Shown here piece after piece: positions 1 through 5,558 of a DNA stretch of 8,024 bases (positions are counted from its first letter, which is position 1; each line of letters begins with the position of its first letter). The DNA is from Calditrichia bacterium (GTDB lineage Bacteria; Calditrichota; Calditrichia; RBG-13-44-9; J042), in contig JAUIFT010000077.1 in assembly GCA_030430345.1 (NCBI GenBank), positions 1-8,024 on the forward strand. The letters are read 5' to 3'. The notes below the pieces were generated by a model that worked only from the letters and a program-made list of their open reading frames with translations, was not told where the DNA came from and searched no databases. The position numbers were made by a program, and so were the translations under genes.

Positions 1-160
1 TTGAAATGGTACCCAAAACTTGTGGCAGTTCAGCATGACGTGAACGCAACTGGAAGCGTTGGAAGTTAGGAATGGCGATAGCTGCCAAAATACCGATGAT
101 AACAACGACGATCATCAGTTCGATTAGGGTAAAACCCTTGTTATTACTTACTTGTTTCAT
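1..160 (-). CDS. Type IV pilin / prepilin-like protein, 5' part (runs off the window)
   Basis: This is the structural subunit of a type IV pilus or a related pseudopilus. It would be inserted in the inner membrane, cleaved and N-methylated by prepilin peptidase (PilD-type), then assembled into a fibre. Reading the minus strand from the ATG at 160 gives a short basic leader of nine residues ending in K-G, then the mature start F-T-L-I-E with the conserved Glu at +5. A hydrophobic helix follows (about residues 15-31), ending in the usual A-I-A-I-P-N-F. This is the class III signal peptide and N-terminal methylation motif of type IV pilins. Only 53 codons lie in the window, so the variable C-terminal domain, and with it the distinction between major and minor pilin, cannot be judged. 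An AAGGAGG ribosome binding site (166-172) sits five bases before the start. The gene is transcribed away from the permease at 443; I saw no sigma-54 promoter upstream. Confidence 0.93.
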   Translation of the reverse strand, partial: MKQVSNNKGFTLIELMIVVVIIGILAAIAIPNFQRFQLRSRHAELPQVLGTIS

Positions 161-165
161 AATTT

Positions 166-172
166 CCTCCTT
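166..172 (-). promoter_or_regulatory. Strong ribosome binding site of the pilin gene
   Basis: CCTCCTT on the plus strand reads AAGGAGG on the minus strand, five bases before the ATG at 160. It is a full anti-16S match and suits a highly expressed pilin. It also fixes the start codon. Confidence 0.8.
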
Positions 173-206
173 AAATATTTTCAATTTTATCTTCGATCAG
201 GTAGAA

Positions 207-317
207 CTGTCCCTGGCAGGCAATCTCGCTCCGCGTGAAGCGCAGCGACGAAGCGATCTTTATGTTGCATGCACCATTGAGATTGCTTCTCCCGGCAATC
301 CGGGATCGCAATGACAG
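207..317. repeat. REP-like palindromic intergenic element between pilin and permease
   Basis: The element begins with CTGTC and ends with GACAG, which are perfect inverted ends. Internally, CGAAGCGATCT near the left (249-259) mirrors GAGATTGCTTCT near the right (279-290) imperfectly. The right end contains a local hairpin, CCCGGCAATCCGGG (291-304), followed by GCAATGAC. Strings of the type 'GTCATTGCGA...GAAGCAATCTC' are familiar to me as dispersed repeats in many bacterial genomes; that is background knowledge, not a search result. A short open frame crosses the element (72-314) but has no credible protein character. The repeat fills most of the space between two divergent genes, so their promoters must lie in what is left on either side. 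Confidence 0.55.
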
Positions 318-433
318 CAAGAAAATTTACAGCAACACTTTTTTAACACTACCCAATTAGCAAGAGCATTGCGGTGAAATATTACGAGCGACAGGTTCAA
401 CTAACAACACTGTCATCAATGGATAAACGAAAC

Positions 434-438
434 GGGGA
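434..438 (+). promoter_or_regulatory. Ribosome binding site that decides the permease start
   Basis: GGGGA lies four bases before the ATG at 443. The alternative upstream starts (GTG at 374, ATG at 419) have no comparable site and would add residues unlike the family's N-terminus. A third ATG at 449 is also possible. Confidence 0.5.
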
Positions 439-442
439 AAAC

Positions 443-2854
443 ATGGATATGATTCTAAAAGATATACGATTTGCAATACGCATTTTAAGCAAGCGGCCCG
501 GGTTTGCTTTTGTGATTATTTTAACCCTGGCATTAGCGATCGGTGCGAATACCGCCATCTTCAGCTTTGTCAATGCCATTCTGCTTCAGCCGCTGCCCTA
601 TAGCCAACCGGAGCAGTTGGTGATACTGGAAACTCAGCGCGGCACTGAGAAAGGGCAATTGTCGCTGCGCGATGTGACCGATATTCTCGAAGAGACCGCC
701 GTCTTCGAAGATATCGCCGTCTATGGGTCTAACTCTGCCTATAACATCAGCGGCGACGGCCAGCCGCCGGACGAATTACCGGCAACGCTCTGTTCCAGCA
801 ATTTATTTGAGGTGCTCGGCGTAGATCTTACCCTGGGCACGCCCTGGCCGCAGGAATTTGACCGGCAACGCAATCACAGTATTATCCTTACCCATAAACT
901 CTGGCAGGACCGTTACCAGGGGCAGCCGGAAGTTTTGGATCAAATGGTCAAACTCGACGGATATGATGGATATCGTATCTTCGGTGTGCTCCCCCCGGAT
1001 ATTCATTTCCCCTTTCACGCCACCTTATTCCGCTCCATCGCCTATTATGATTTAGATGAAACTAAACGGAGCAACCGTTGGTATCAGGCGGCGGGTCGCC
1101 TGAAGGCTGGCGTGACATATGAACAGGCCAATGCAGAACTTGAAGTGCTGAGCCAGCGCCTCGCCAGCGAATTTTCTGACAGTAATTTTGAATTAAGTTT
1201 TACCACCAAACCGTTAGAGCAGATCTACCGTGGGGAAGTCCGTCCGTACCTCTGGCTGCTATTTGGCGCGGTTACCCTTATTTTGCTGATCGCTTGCGTG
1301 AATGTGATCAACCTGCTGCTGGCGCGCGCCGTCACCCGGGAGAAAGAATTTGCCATTCGCGCCGCAGTTGGCTCCGGGCGTGCCAGCCTGATTCGCCAAC
1401 TGCTGATTGAAAGCTGCCTGCTTTCGCTCACCGGCGGTATTCTCGGACTGGCGGCGGCATATTGGTGGGTCGATTTACTAACGAGGATGATTCGCACGGA
1501 TTTGGCGAACTGGATTACCGTTGAAGTCGATCCCTGGGTATTGGGATTTACCTTTGGCATTGCCATGCTTATCGGCCTGATCGCCGGTATTTTCCCCATC
1601 TGGCATTCATTTAAATCGAATATGGGGCAGGTGCTTAAGGAAGGGAAAAGCAGCAGCGGCGGCCGGCACCGGAAGCTGTTGTATAACGGCCTGATGGTCA
1701 CGGAAAAAGTGCTCGCTGTTGTGCTGCTCATCGGGGCCGGCCTGATGGTGAAAAGTTTTATCAATATGCAACAGGTAGAGATGGGCTTTAAATCCACAGA
1801 ACTGGCAACATTCCGGGTGGCGCTGGGCTGGAAGGCCTACCAGGGGCCGGAGCGAAAAGCCGCTTATTACAAGCAGGCGCTGGCCGAATTGGCCGAGCTG
1901 CCGGAGATTGAGGCCGTCACCATGACCAGCAATCCCCCTTTTGGTCCGCACGAGCAGAAATCGACCTTTACCGTGGAGGGACAGACGATTTATGAGCAGC
2001 AAAAAAATCCGTTTATTAACTACAAAAGAATTGCCCCGGATTATTTCAAGGTAATGGATATAAAACTGGTGGAAGGCCGGGCGTTCGATGCGTTTGACCT
2101 CCAGGAAAGTACCCCGGTAACGATCATCAATGAGAAATTAGCCCGCAAGCTCTGGCCGGACGGCAGCGCGCTGGGGAAAAAACTTAAATTTCAGGAGCCG
2201 GATTCCGATTGGCATTATATGATGGTGGTTGGGGTTTCCGGGAATGTCTTGCACGATCATCTTACCGCCGAGCCGGGGTATGATATATATTATCCGTACT
2301 TTCAAACCCCCTTGCTCTCGCAATACCTCATCTTCAAAACCCAAACTTCGCTGTCGGAATTACGCCCGAAGTTGAATGATGTCATTCTCGGCATCGATCC
2401 GGAACAATGCGCGTATGATTTCCAAACGATGGACGACCGGATTGAAAGCAAGATCTGGCAAAAAAAGGTTACCAGCTCACTATTTGTCACATTCGGTATT
2501 CTGGCGATGCTTTTAGCGGCGATTGGCATTTTTAGTGTTATGTCCTATACCATCAGTCGCCGCACCAAGGAAATGGGCATTCGCCGGGTTTTTGGCGCCA
2601 GCACAAAAGATGTCTACATGATTGTCCTGGAGGAAATTTTTAAACTAACTGCCCTGAGCATTGTTGTCGGGCTCGGGCTGGCATTTTTCCTGACGGACTT
2701 TCTCGACGGCATTCTCTTCAATGTCGCCACGAAAGACCCCTACATTTTTATTTTAGTGCCGATTATTTTGAACATTGTTGCTTTTTTAGCCGGCGTTGTA
2801 CCTGCTTTCAAGGCATCGCGGGTGAAACCTGTTGTCGCTTTAAAATATGAATGA
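443..2854 (+). CDS. ADOP-family orphan ABC permease (MacB/FtsX-like, duplicated)
   Basis: This is an inner-membrane permease of the FtsX/MacB superfamily, with large periplasmic MacB_PCD domains and duplicated FtsX domains. The architecture is that of the family called acidobacterial duplicated orphan permease. Numbering from the ATG at 443 (803 residues), the N-terminus carries the family-typical D-I-R-F-A-I-R-x-L and P-G-F, then TM1 (about 21-43) ending in G-A-N-T-A-I-F-S. A first periplasmic domain runs to about 265. TM helices follow near 268-292, 322-342, 365-388 and 412-437, then a second periplasmic domain to about 675. The last helices are near 675-702, 735-757 and 768-790, and the end is P-V-V-A-L-K-Y-E. 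'IREFAIR/MGIRR-x-GAS' type cytoplasmic loops occur after TM2 and TM6. I prefer the ATG at 443 to the GTG at 374 because GGGGA (434-438) lies four bases upstream and the family motif begins directly after it. No ATPase or membrane-fusion partner is adjacent. The substrate is unknown; MacB relatives move peptides, antibiotics or lipids. Confidence 0.9.
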   Translation: MDMILKDIRFAIRILSKRPGFAFVIILTLALAIGANTAIFSFVNAILLQPLPYSQPEQLVILETQRGTEKGQLSLRDVTDILEETAVFEDIAVYGSNSAYNISGDGQPPDELPATLCSSNLFEVLGVDLTLGTPWPQEFDRQRNHSIILTHKLWQDRYQGQPEVLDQMVKLDGYDGYRIFGVLPPDIHFPFHATLFRSIAYYDLDETKRSNRWYQAAGRLKAGVTYEQANAELEVLSQRLASEFSDSNFELSFTTKPLEQIYRGEVRPYLWLLFGAVTLILLIACVNVINLLLARAVTREKEFAIRAAVGSGRASLIRQLLIESCLLSLTGGILGLAAAYWWVDLLTRMIRTDLANWITVEVDPWVLGFTFGIAMLIGLIAGIFPIWHSFKSNMGQVLKEGKSSSGGRHRKLLYNGLMVTEKVLAVVLLIGAGLMVKSFINMQQVEMGFKSTELATFRVALGWKAYQGPERKAAYYKQALAELAELPEIEAVTMTSNPPFGPHEQKSTFTVEGQTIYEQQKNPFINYKRIAPDYFKVMDIKLVEGRAFDAFDLQESTPVTIINEKLARKLWPDGSALGKKLKFQEPDSDWHYMMVVGVSGNVLHDHLTAEPGYDIYYPYFQTPLLSQYLIFKTQTSLSELRPKLNDVILGIDPEQCAYDFQTMDDRIESKIWQKKVTSSLFVTFGILAMLLAAIGIFSVMSYTISRRTKEMGIRRVFGASTKDVYMIVLEEIFKLTALSIVVGLGLAFFLTDFLDGILFNVATKDPYIFILVPIILNIVAFLAGVVPAFKASRVKPVVALKYE

Positions 2855-2915
2855 TTGATCTCTGGTTATCTTCAATAAAAACGGCAAACATTCACTCACT
2901 AATCAGTTAGATTGA

Positions 2916-2975
2916 ACAGACTGTAAACCAGGTTCTTCTGTGCCCGGCAGTAAACAGCCTCGGTTGACAGTCTGT
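2916..2975. repeat. Long inverted repeat / hairpin downstream of the permease
   Basis: The arms at 2916-2929 (ACAGACTGTAAACC) and 2962-2975 (GGTTGACAGTCTGT) pair at 13 of 14 positions around a 32-base interior. The stem can extend inward with AGG (2930-2932) and CCT (2958-2960) past a one-base bulge, and with CTGT (2938-2941) and ACAG (2954-2957). No T-run follows, so it is not a standard intrinsic terminator on the plus strand. It may be a small palindromic repeat, a remnant of a miniature element, or an mRNA 3'-end structure. The TTGACA inside the right arm (2964-2969) lacks a good -10 partner and I do not call it a promoter. Confidence 0.6.
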
Positions 2976-3099
2976 CTTATTCTCTGAGATGGTCCCTGTA
3001 CTAATCATTCCTTTCGTATGAAAAAAATATCAATATGTGATGAGCAAATTTTTGATTTTAATTGGAATACAATCTTCAGAAAATTCCTGGCATGGAACT

Positions 3100-3198
3100 A
3101 TGAAATATTATGATGAAGATTTAGCCTATATTCACTATACCGGCGGCGGGGAGAGAATTGTTACATCGCCCGTTTGTCGGTGCTACCGCACACCGTAA
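3100..3198 (+). pseudogene. N-terminal scrap of a class I SAM methyltransferase (probable remnant)
   Basis: The frame opening with ATG at 3100 reads M-K-Y-Y-D-E-D-L-A-Y-I-H in its first twelve residues. I know 'Y-D-E-D-L-A-Y-I-H-D-x-G-F-G' as a common start of small class I SAM-dependent methyltransferases. After the His the similarity stops: the frame runs through a Gly-rich and then unrelated stretch and hits a stop at 3196-3198, giving 32 residues in all. No methyltransferase core (G-x-G-x-G motif I) is present. The stretch after about 3142 overlaps, in another frame, the GNAT fragment that follows. The simplest reading is a deletion joining the 5' end of a methyltransferase gene to the 3' half of an acetyltransferase gene. 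No clear ribosome binding site precedes the ATG. The family assignment rests on a short motif recalled from memory. Confidence 0.45.
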
Positions 3199-3403
3199 GC
3201 AGGGCCTCGCGCGGGCGATGCTCGATGAAGTAGAACGCCGTGCTAAAGTAAACGGCTACAAATCTTTGACATTGTCCGTGCGGCTTCCCTTGAAAAAACA
3301 GCAGACCTACTACCACAAAATTGGTTATGAATTCCTGAAATATTATACTCATGAAGGATATGGCGAAGCGACGGAAATAGTGCTGCAAAAATTCCTCGGC
3401 TAA
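3158..3403 (+). pseudogene. C-terminal half of a GNAT N-acetyltransferase (N-terminus missing)
   Basis: GNAT enzymes transfer an acyl group from acyl-CoA to an amine. From the TTG at 3158 the protein is 81 residues. It contains the acetyl-CoA pyrophosphate loop of motif A as R13-K-Q-G16-L-A18 (consensus R/Q-x-x-G-x-G/A), the following helix, and the late GNAT strand-helix with S-V-R-L then Y-Y-H-K-I-G-Y (motif B region). It ends with the 'H-E-G-Y ... T-E-I-V-L-Q-K' tail typical of the family. A complete GNAT needs roughly 140-170 residues; the N-terminal beta strands and the start are absent. The frame is open only from 3125 (stop at 3122-3124), and the upstream DNA encodes no GNAT N-terminus in any plus frame. 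The TTG has no convincing ribosome binding site. It is most likely a truncated, inactive remnant joined to the methyltransferase scrap before it. Confidence 0.7.
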
Positions 3404-3458
3404 TTATTAATGCTATCAATCCACCAGAGCGCTTTAGCAATTTTACCAGGAGAGCCCT

Positions 3459-3827
3459 ATGCTTTTTTATATCGCCTCAAGTTTACTGATCCTCATCGGG
3501 GTTGCCCACTCTTACCTGGGGGAACGCTACATCCTCACTCGCCTCTTCCGCCGGGATAATTTACCGAAACTGTTTGGCGGCACTGCATTCACGAAAAATA
3601 CCCTCCGCTTTGCCTGGCATCTGACTACGATTACCTGGTTCGGGTTTGCCCTGATCTTAATTCAGCTTGCCAATCCGCTACTGGAGAAAGCGACTGTCGG
3701 TAATATTATCGGCGGGGTATTTCTGATCCATTTCGGCATCGCCCTGGCCGCCTCAAAAGGGAAACATTTGTCCTGGATATTTTTTCTGGCAATCGGTCTG
3801 CTGACCATTTATGCTGCTAATAGTTGA
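3459..3827 (+). CDS. Uncharacterised four-helix membrane protein
   Basis: The 122-residue product is almost entirely membrane-spanning, with predicted helices near residues 1-18, 52-70, 78-97 and 103-119. Between helices 1 and 2 lies a conserved-looking cytoplasmic or periplasmic loop: H17-S-Y-L-G-E22-R-Y, a basic R-L-F-R-R stretch, L-P-K-L-F-G-G, then T-x-x-T-L-R50-F-A-W-H54-L-T-T. The His, Glu, Arg and second His near the membrane surface look like a family signature, but I do not recognise a named family or function. AGGAG at 3448-3452, six bases before the ATG, is a good ribosome binding site. The gene starts 55 bases after the acetyltransferase fragment and is followed by a long repeat-filled gap, so it probably ends its transcription unit. 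It looks intact, unlike its upstream neighbour. Confidence 0.8.
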   Translation: MLFYIASSLLILIGVAHSYLGERYILTRLFRRDNLPKLFGGTAFTKNTLRFAWHLTTITWFGFALILIQLANPLLEKATVGNIIGGVFLIHFGIALAASKGKHLSWIFFLAIGLLTIYAANS

Positions 3828-3947
3828 TTTTTTTGATTGGTTTGGGAATTTAATTAAAGAATCGTGCTTGTCGCCCGCGAAACACGCCAAATAATCGAAA
3901 AAATCAGTAGTGTTAAAGCGGCTAAGTTGAACTTTACATAGCTGTCA
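3828..3947. other. Intergenic, no convincing gene; possible small coding scrap
   Basis: Nothing firm is seen here. One frame is open for 26 codons after the TAA at 3855-3857 (3858-3941) and has protein-like composition (R-I-V-L-V-A-R-E-T-R at its start). That weakly resembles the 'V-L-V-A-R' strand of short-chain dehydrogenases, but it is too short to call. No terminator hairpin with a T-run follows the membrane protein gene; the T-run at 3829-3835 lacks a GC stem. Confidence 0.3.
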
Positions 3948-4214
3948 TCGCCCCAAAGGACTATGGTTTATACATATGTTTACAAACAAAAAAATATGTC
4001 GCCCCCACGGGGCTCAAACGATATTTAACCCCTTTTTAGCTATAAATATGTCGTCCCTACAGGACTTGTTTTCTAAGACGCTAATTTTAAGCACATTGAG
4101 CGCCCCGTAGGGGTAGAATATTTATAGCTAATAAATTCTGGTAAAAACCATTAGCCCTGTAGGGGCGGCATATTTCTACAAATTTGTGCTTAAAAACTGT
4201 AGCCCAAAGGGACT
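3948..4214. repeat. Array of six GC-rich palindromic cores at about 50-bp spacing
   Basis: A short core of the form (A)TATG-TCG-CCCC-tac-GGGGCT recurs. The centres lie near 3956 (CGCCCCAAAGGACT), 4007 (GCCCCCACGGGGCT), 4059 (GTCCCTACAGGACT), 4108 (GCCCCGTAGGGGT), 4160 (AGCCCTGTAGGGGCG) and 4207 (AGCCCAAAGGGACT). Centre-to-centre distances are 51, 52, 49, 52 and 47. In copies 2 and 3 the core is preceded by AAATATG; in copies 4 and 5 the mirror image follows it (ATATTT, CATATTT), so the array flips orientation between the third and fourth copies. Around the flip are 13-bp perfect inverted repeats TAGCTATAAATAT (4037-4049) and ATATTTATAGCTA (4118-4130). The intervening DNA is AT-rich and mostly not repeated. 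'GCCCCTACGGGGC ... ATAT' units are known to me as dispersed intergenic repeats of several phyla. It is not a CRISPR array: the repeats are degenerate, palindromic and change direction. Confidence 0.7.
4085..4195. repeat. 111-bp unit with 11-bp perfect terminal inverted repeats
   Basis: TTTTAAGCACA (4085-4095) and TGTGCTTAAAA (4185-4195) are exact reverse complements. They enclose two of the palindromic cores of the surrounding array. The symmetry is independent of the cores. It could mark the ends of a small non-coding mobile unit or simply be one more nested palindrome. No target-site duplication is obvious at its ends. Confidence 0.4.
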
Positions 4215-4285
4215 CCCTCGGAGCAATGACGGGGGCTAACAACATTAAACGTTTAAAACCAGCGATTTTGTGAAAGGGGAATGCA

Positions 4286-4855
4286 ATGAATTTCTTCTCA
4301 TCACAACGGGAGCGCCGCCTCTGGTATTGGGCGCTGGCAGTGATACTGGTAATTTACCTTACCCTTGGCTATGCACGCTCACTTTCCGGTATGCTCCGCG
4401 ATCATGGTTTGCTCGGCATCTTCTTCGGTGCTGGTATGTTACTCATCGCCGCCGCGGTAATTTTACAGGCATTGAGAGTGCGGCCGGGGGGGATGGAGAT
4501 TGGCATTGGCCTGGGGATTGCCGCCGCTTATATGTTTGTCTTGCTGCGTATGGCCATTCCCGAGGAGCGCAGCCATCTGATCGAATACAGCGTGGTGGCG
4601 CTCCTCATTTACGAAGCGTTGCGAGAGCGGAAAAGCCGGGGGCGAAATGTCCCCATGCCCGCCTTGCTGGCCATTCTCGGCACCGGGCTGGCTGGCACGC
4701 TTGATGAATGCATTCAGTGGCTGCTCCCTAATCGCTTTTTCGACTGGCGCGATATTCTTTTCAACTTTCTCGCCGGCGTTATGGCCGTTACCGCCATGGC
4801 AGCGTTGGGCTGGGCACGGGATAAAGCAAGCGCCGGAAAGGAGCAGGCTGAATAA
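4286..4855 (+). CDS. VanZ-like family membrane protein
   Basis: VanZ-like proteins are small polytopic membrane proteins; the founding VanZ gives low-level teicoplanin resistance, while the function of most relatives is unknown. The 189-residue product has hydrophobic segments near residues 13-29, 41-63, 71-89, 99-112, 124-138 and 156-176. The signature residues sit in the right order: E94-R-S-H97-L-I-E100-Y101 in the middle, then G137-T-L-D140-E141-C-I-Q144, P148-N-R150, D153-W-R-D156 and N160 near the end. This matches the family pattern H-x-x-E-Y ... D-E-x-x-Q ... P-x-R ... D-x-x-x-N. The C-terminal tail (about 177-189) is polar. The start at 4286 is supported by AAAGGGGA (4273-4280) five bases upstream. 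The gene stands alone, directly after the repeat array. A different role, such as in envelope lipid chemistry, cannot be judged from context. Confidence 0.85.
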   Translation: MNFFSSQRERRLWYWALAVILVIYLTLGYARSLSGMLRDHGLLGIFFGAGMLLIAAAVILQALRVRPGGMEIGIGLGIAAAYMFVLLRMAIPEERSHLIEYSVVALLIYEALRERKSRGRNVPMPALLAILGTGLAGTLDECIQWLLPNRFFDWRDILFNFLAGVMAVTAMAALGWARDKASAGKEQAE

Positions 4856-4949
4856 GTCGTGGGCAATTTTCTAGCAATGCTTATATTTAAGAGATGTCGT
4901 TTGCCGAATTATGATTGAAATTTAATGGAATTATAGAAAGGCTTATTTC

Positions 4950-5181
4950 TTGAAGTCTCCGAAAGCATTTGATATCGTGGTAGTGCCGGATTTTAGCGGT
5001 GAAGCGACATTCTTATATGAAGTCCGTACCTTGTTTTTTCTCGCTTCCCTGTTGGAATTTGGCGGCGGTCGATGTTTACAAAACGGGAAAAATATTACAA
5101 TATCTTCACAAAAAATATGTGCAGCCTGTTTTGCAGGAAAGCAATGAAATGGCTGCGGAGAAATTGCCGGAAACAATCTAA
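4950..5181 (+). pseudogene. Frameshifted or internally deleted remnant of an unrecognised gene
   Basis: A TTG at 4950 follows AGAAAGG (4935-4941) at eight bases. It opens a frame with good protein character for about 38 residues: K-S-P-K-A-F-D-I-V-V-V-P-D-F then L-Y-E-V-R-T-L-F-F-L-A-S-L-L-E-F-G-G. From about 5066 that frame degenerates, while the +1 frame continues convincingly as V-D-V-Y-K-T-G-K-I-L-Q-Y-L to a TAA at 5179-5181. Removing one G in the GGCGGCGG run (about 5060-5067) would join both parts into a 76-residue protein, with the join reading E-F-G-G-V-D-V-Y. Either a single-base insertion broke a small gene, or an internal deletion fused the two ends of a larger one. The first part looks like an alpha/beta (Rossmann-type) N-terminus and the last part like a helical tail, which favours a deletion. 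I do not recognise the family. It ends 14 bases before the next gene. Confidence 0.5.
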
Positions 5182-5195
5182 CGAACGAGGTAAAT

Positions 5196-5558
5196 ATGTC
5201 CCACCAAAACAACGCAGAAGAACTGGCCCGTGCCTGGATAGACGGCTGGAATGCCGGCAAACCGGATGACATTCCTCTCGCAAAAAATTTCGTGCACACC
5301 AGTCCGTTCGGGGTTATTGAAGGGCGCGACGAATATCTTGAACGGATAAAGCCGCTGGCGGCCAAAAATGTTAGCGATTTAAGAATTCTGAAAACCCTTG
5401 GCGGGGAAAACGAAGCTGCGATCTGGTTCGAAATGTGGACGCCGAACGGCATGGTGCCGGTTTGCGATTGGGTTGAAGTCAACAACGGGGAAATTGCCGC
5501 CATCACCTCCTTTTATGATCCGAGCAGCTTGCCGCATCGGGAAGGGGATACTGAATGA
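5196..5558 (+). CDS. SnoaL-like / NTF2-like domain protein
   Basis: This is a 120-residue single-domain protein of the SnoaL/NTF2-like alpha+beta cone fold, used by polyketide cyclases, ketosteroid isomerases, dehydratases and many uncharacterised stress proteins. The layout fits. The N-terminal helix reads A-R-A-W-I-D-G-W-N-A-G (11-21), and F32-V-H-T-S-P-F-G follows, where family members often have polar pocket residues. Next come G-R-D-E-Y-L (43-48), strands around 60-81 and 86-95 (A-I-W-F-E-M, V-C-D-W-V-E-V), and the last strand I-T-S-F-Y-D-P (103-109). Length is usual for the family. Polar residues available for a pocket include H34, D46, E79 and D91, but catalysis is not predictable. The start is set by GAGG (5187-5190) five bases before the ATG. 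The stop overlaps an ATG (5555-5557) of the truncated membrane-protein remnant, which suggests former translational coupling. Confidence 0.82.
   Translation: MSHQNNAEELARAWIDGWNAGKPDDIPLAKNFVHTSPFGVIEGRDEYLERIKPLAAKNVSDLRILKTLGGENEAAIWFEMWTPNGMVPVCDWVEVNNGEIAAITSFYDPSSLPHREGDTE

Noticed and set aside
173..373. Sigma-54 promoter for the pilin gene on the minus strand
   Set aside because: Looked for GG-N10-GC in the TGGCAC-N5-TTGCA context; only near misses with wrong spacing (for example GG-N9-GC near 219-232) were found.
374..442. GTG at 374 as the start of the permease
   Set aside because: It adds 23 residues not found in the family, lacks a ribosome binding site, and a better ATG with GGGGA upstream lies at 443.
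1225..1797. Minus-strand open frame of 190 codons inside the permease gene
   Set aside because: It lies entirely within the well-supported permease on the other strand, is rich in Ser/Arg/Pro as expected of an antisense shadow, and has no ribosome binding site.
2964..2992. TTGACA as the -35 of a promoter for the acetyltransferase region
   Set aside because: It is part of the right arm of an inverted repeat, and no acceptable -10 hexamer is found 16-18 bases downstream (AGATGG region).
3018..3113. 31-codon open frame (ATG at 3018 to TGA)
   Set aside because: It has no ribosome binding site, an AT-rich composition without domain character, and overlaps the methyltransferase-like scrap.
3858..3941. 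Short-chain dehydrogenase scrap
   Set aside because: Only 26 codons with a V-L-V-A-R-like start; too short to separate from chance.
3948..4214. CRISPR array
   Set aside because: The repeated cores are short, degenerate and self-palindromic and change orientation mid-array; the intervening segments share AATATG/CATATT edges, and no cas gene is present.
4270..4704. Plus-strand open frame of 144 codons overlapping the VanZ-like gene
   Set aside because: The overlapping frame starting at 4286 carries the VanZ signature and a good ribosome binding site; this one has no family features and many Arg, Cys and Gly from a shifted reading of the same DNA.
4943..5506. Minus-strand open frame of 187 codons opposite the remnant and the SnoaL-like gene
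   Set aside because: It has shadow-like composition, no ribosome binding site, and it crosses a clear SnoaL-like gene on the plus strand.
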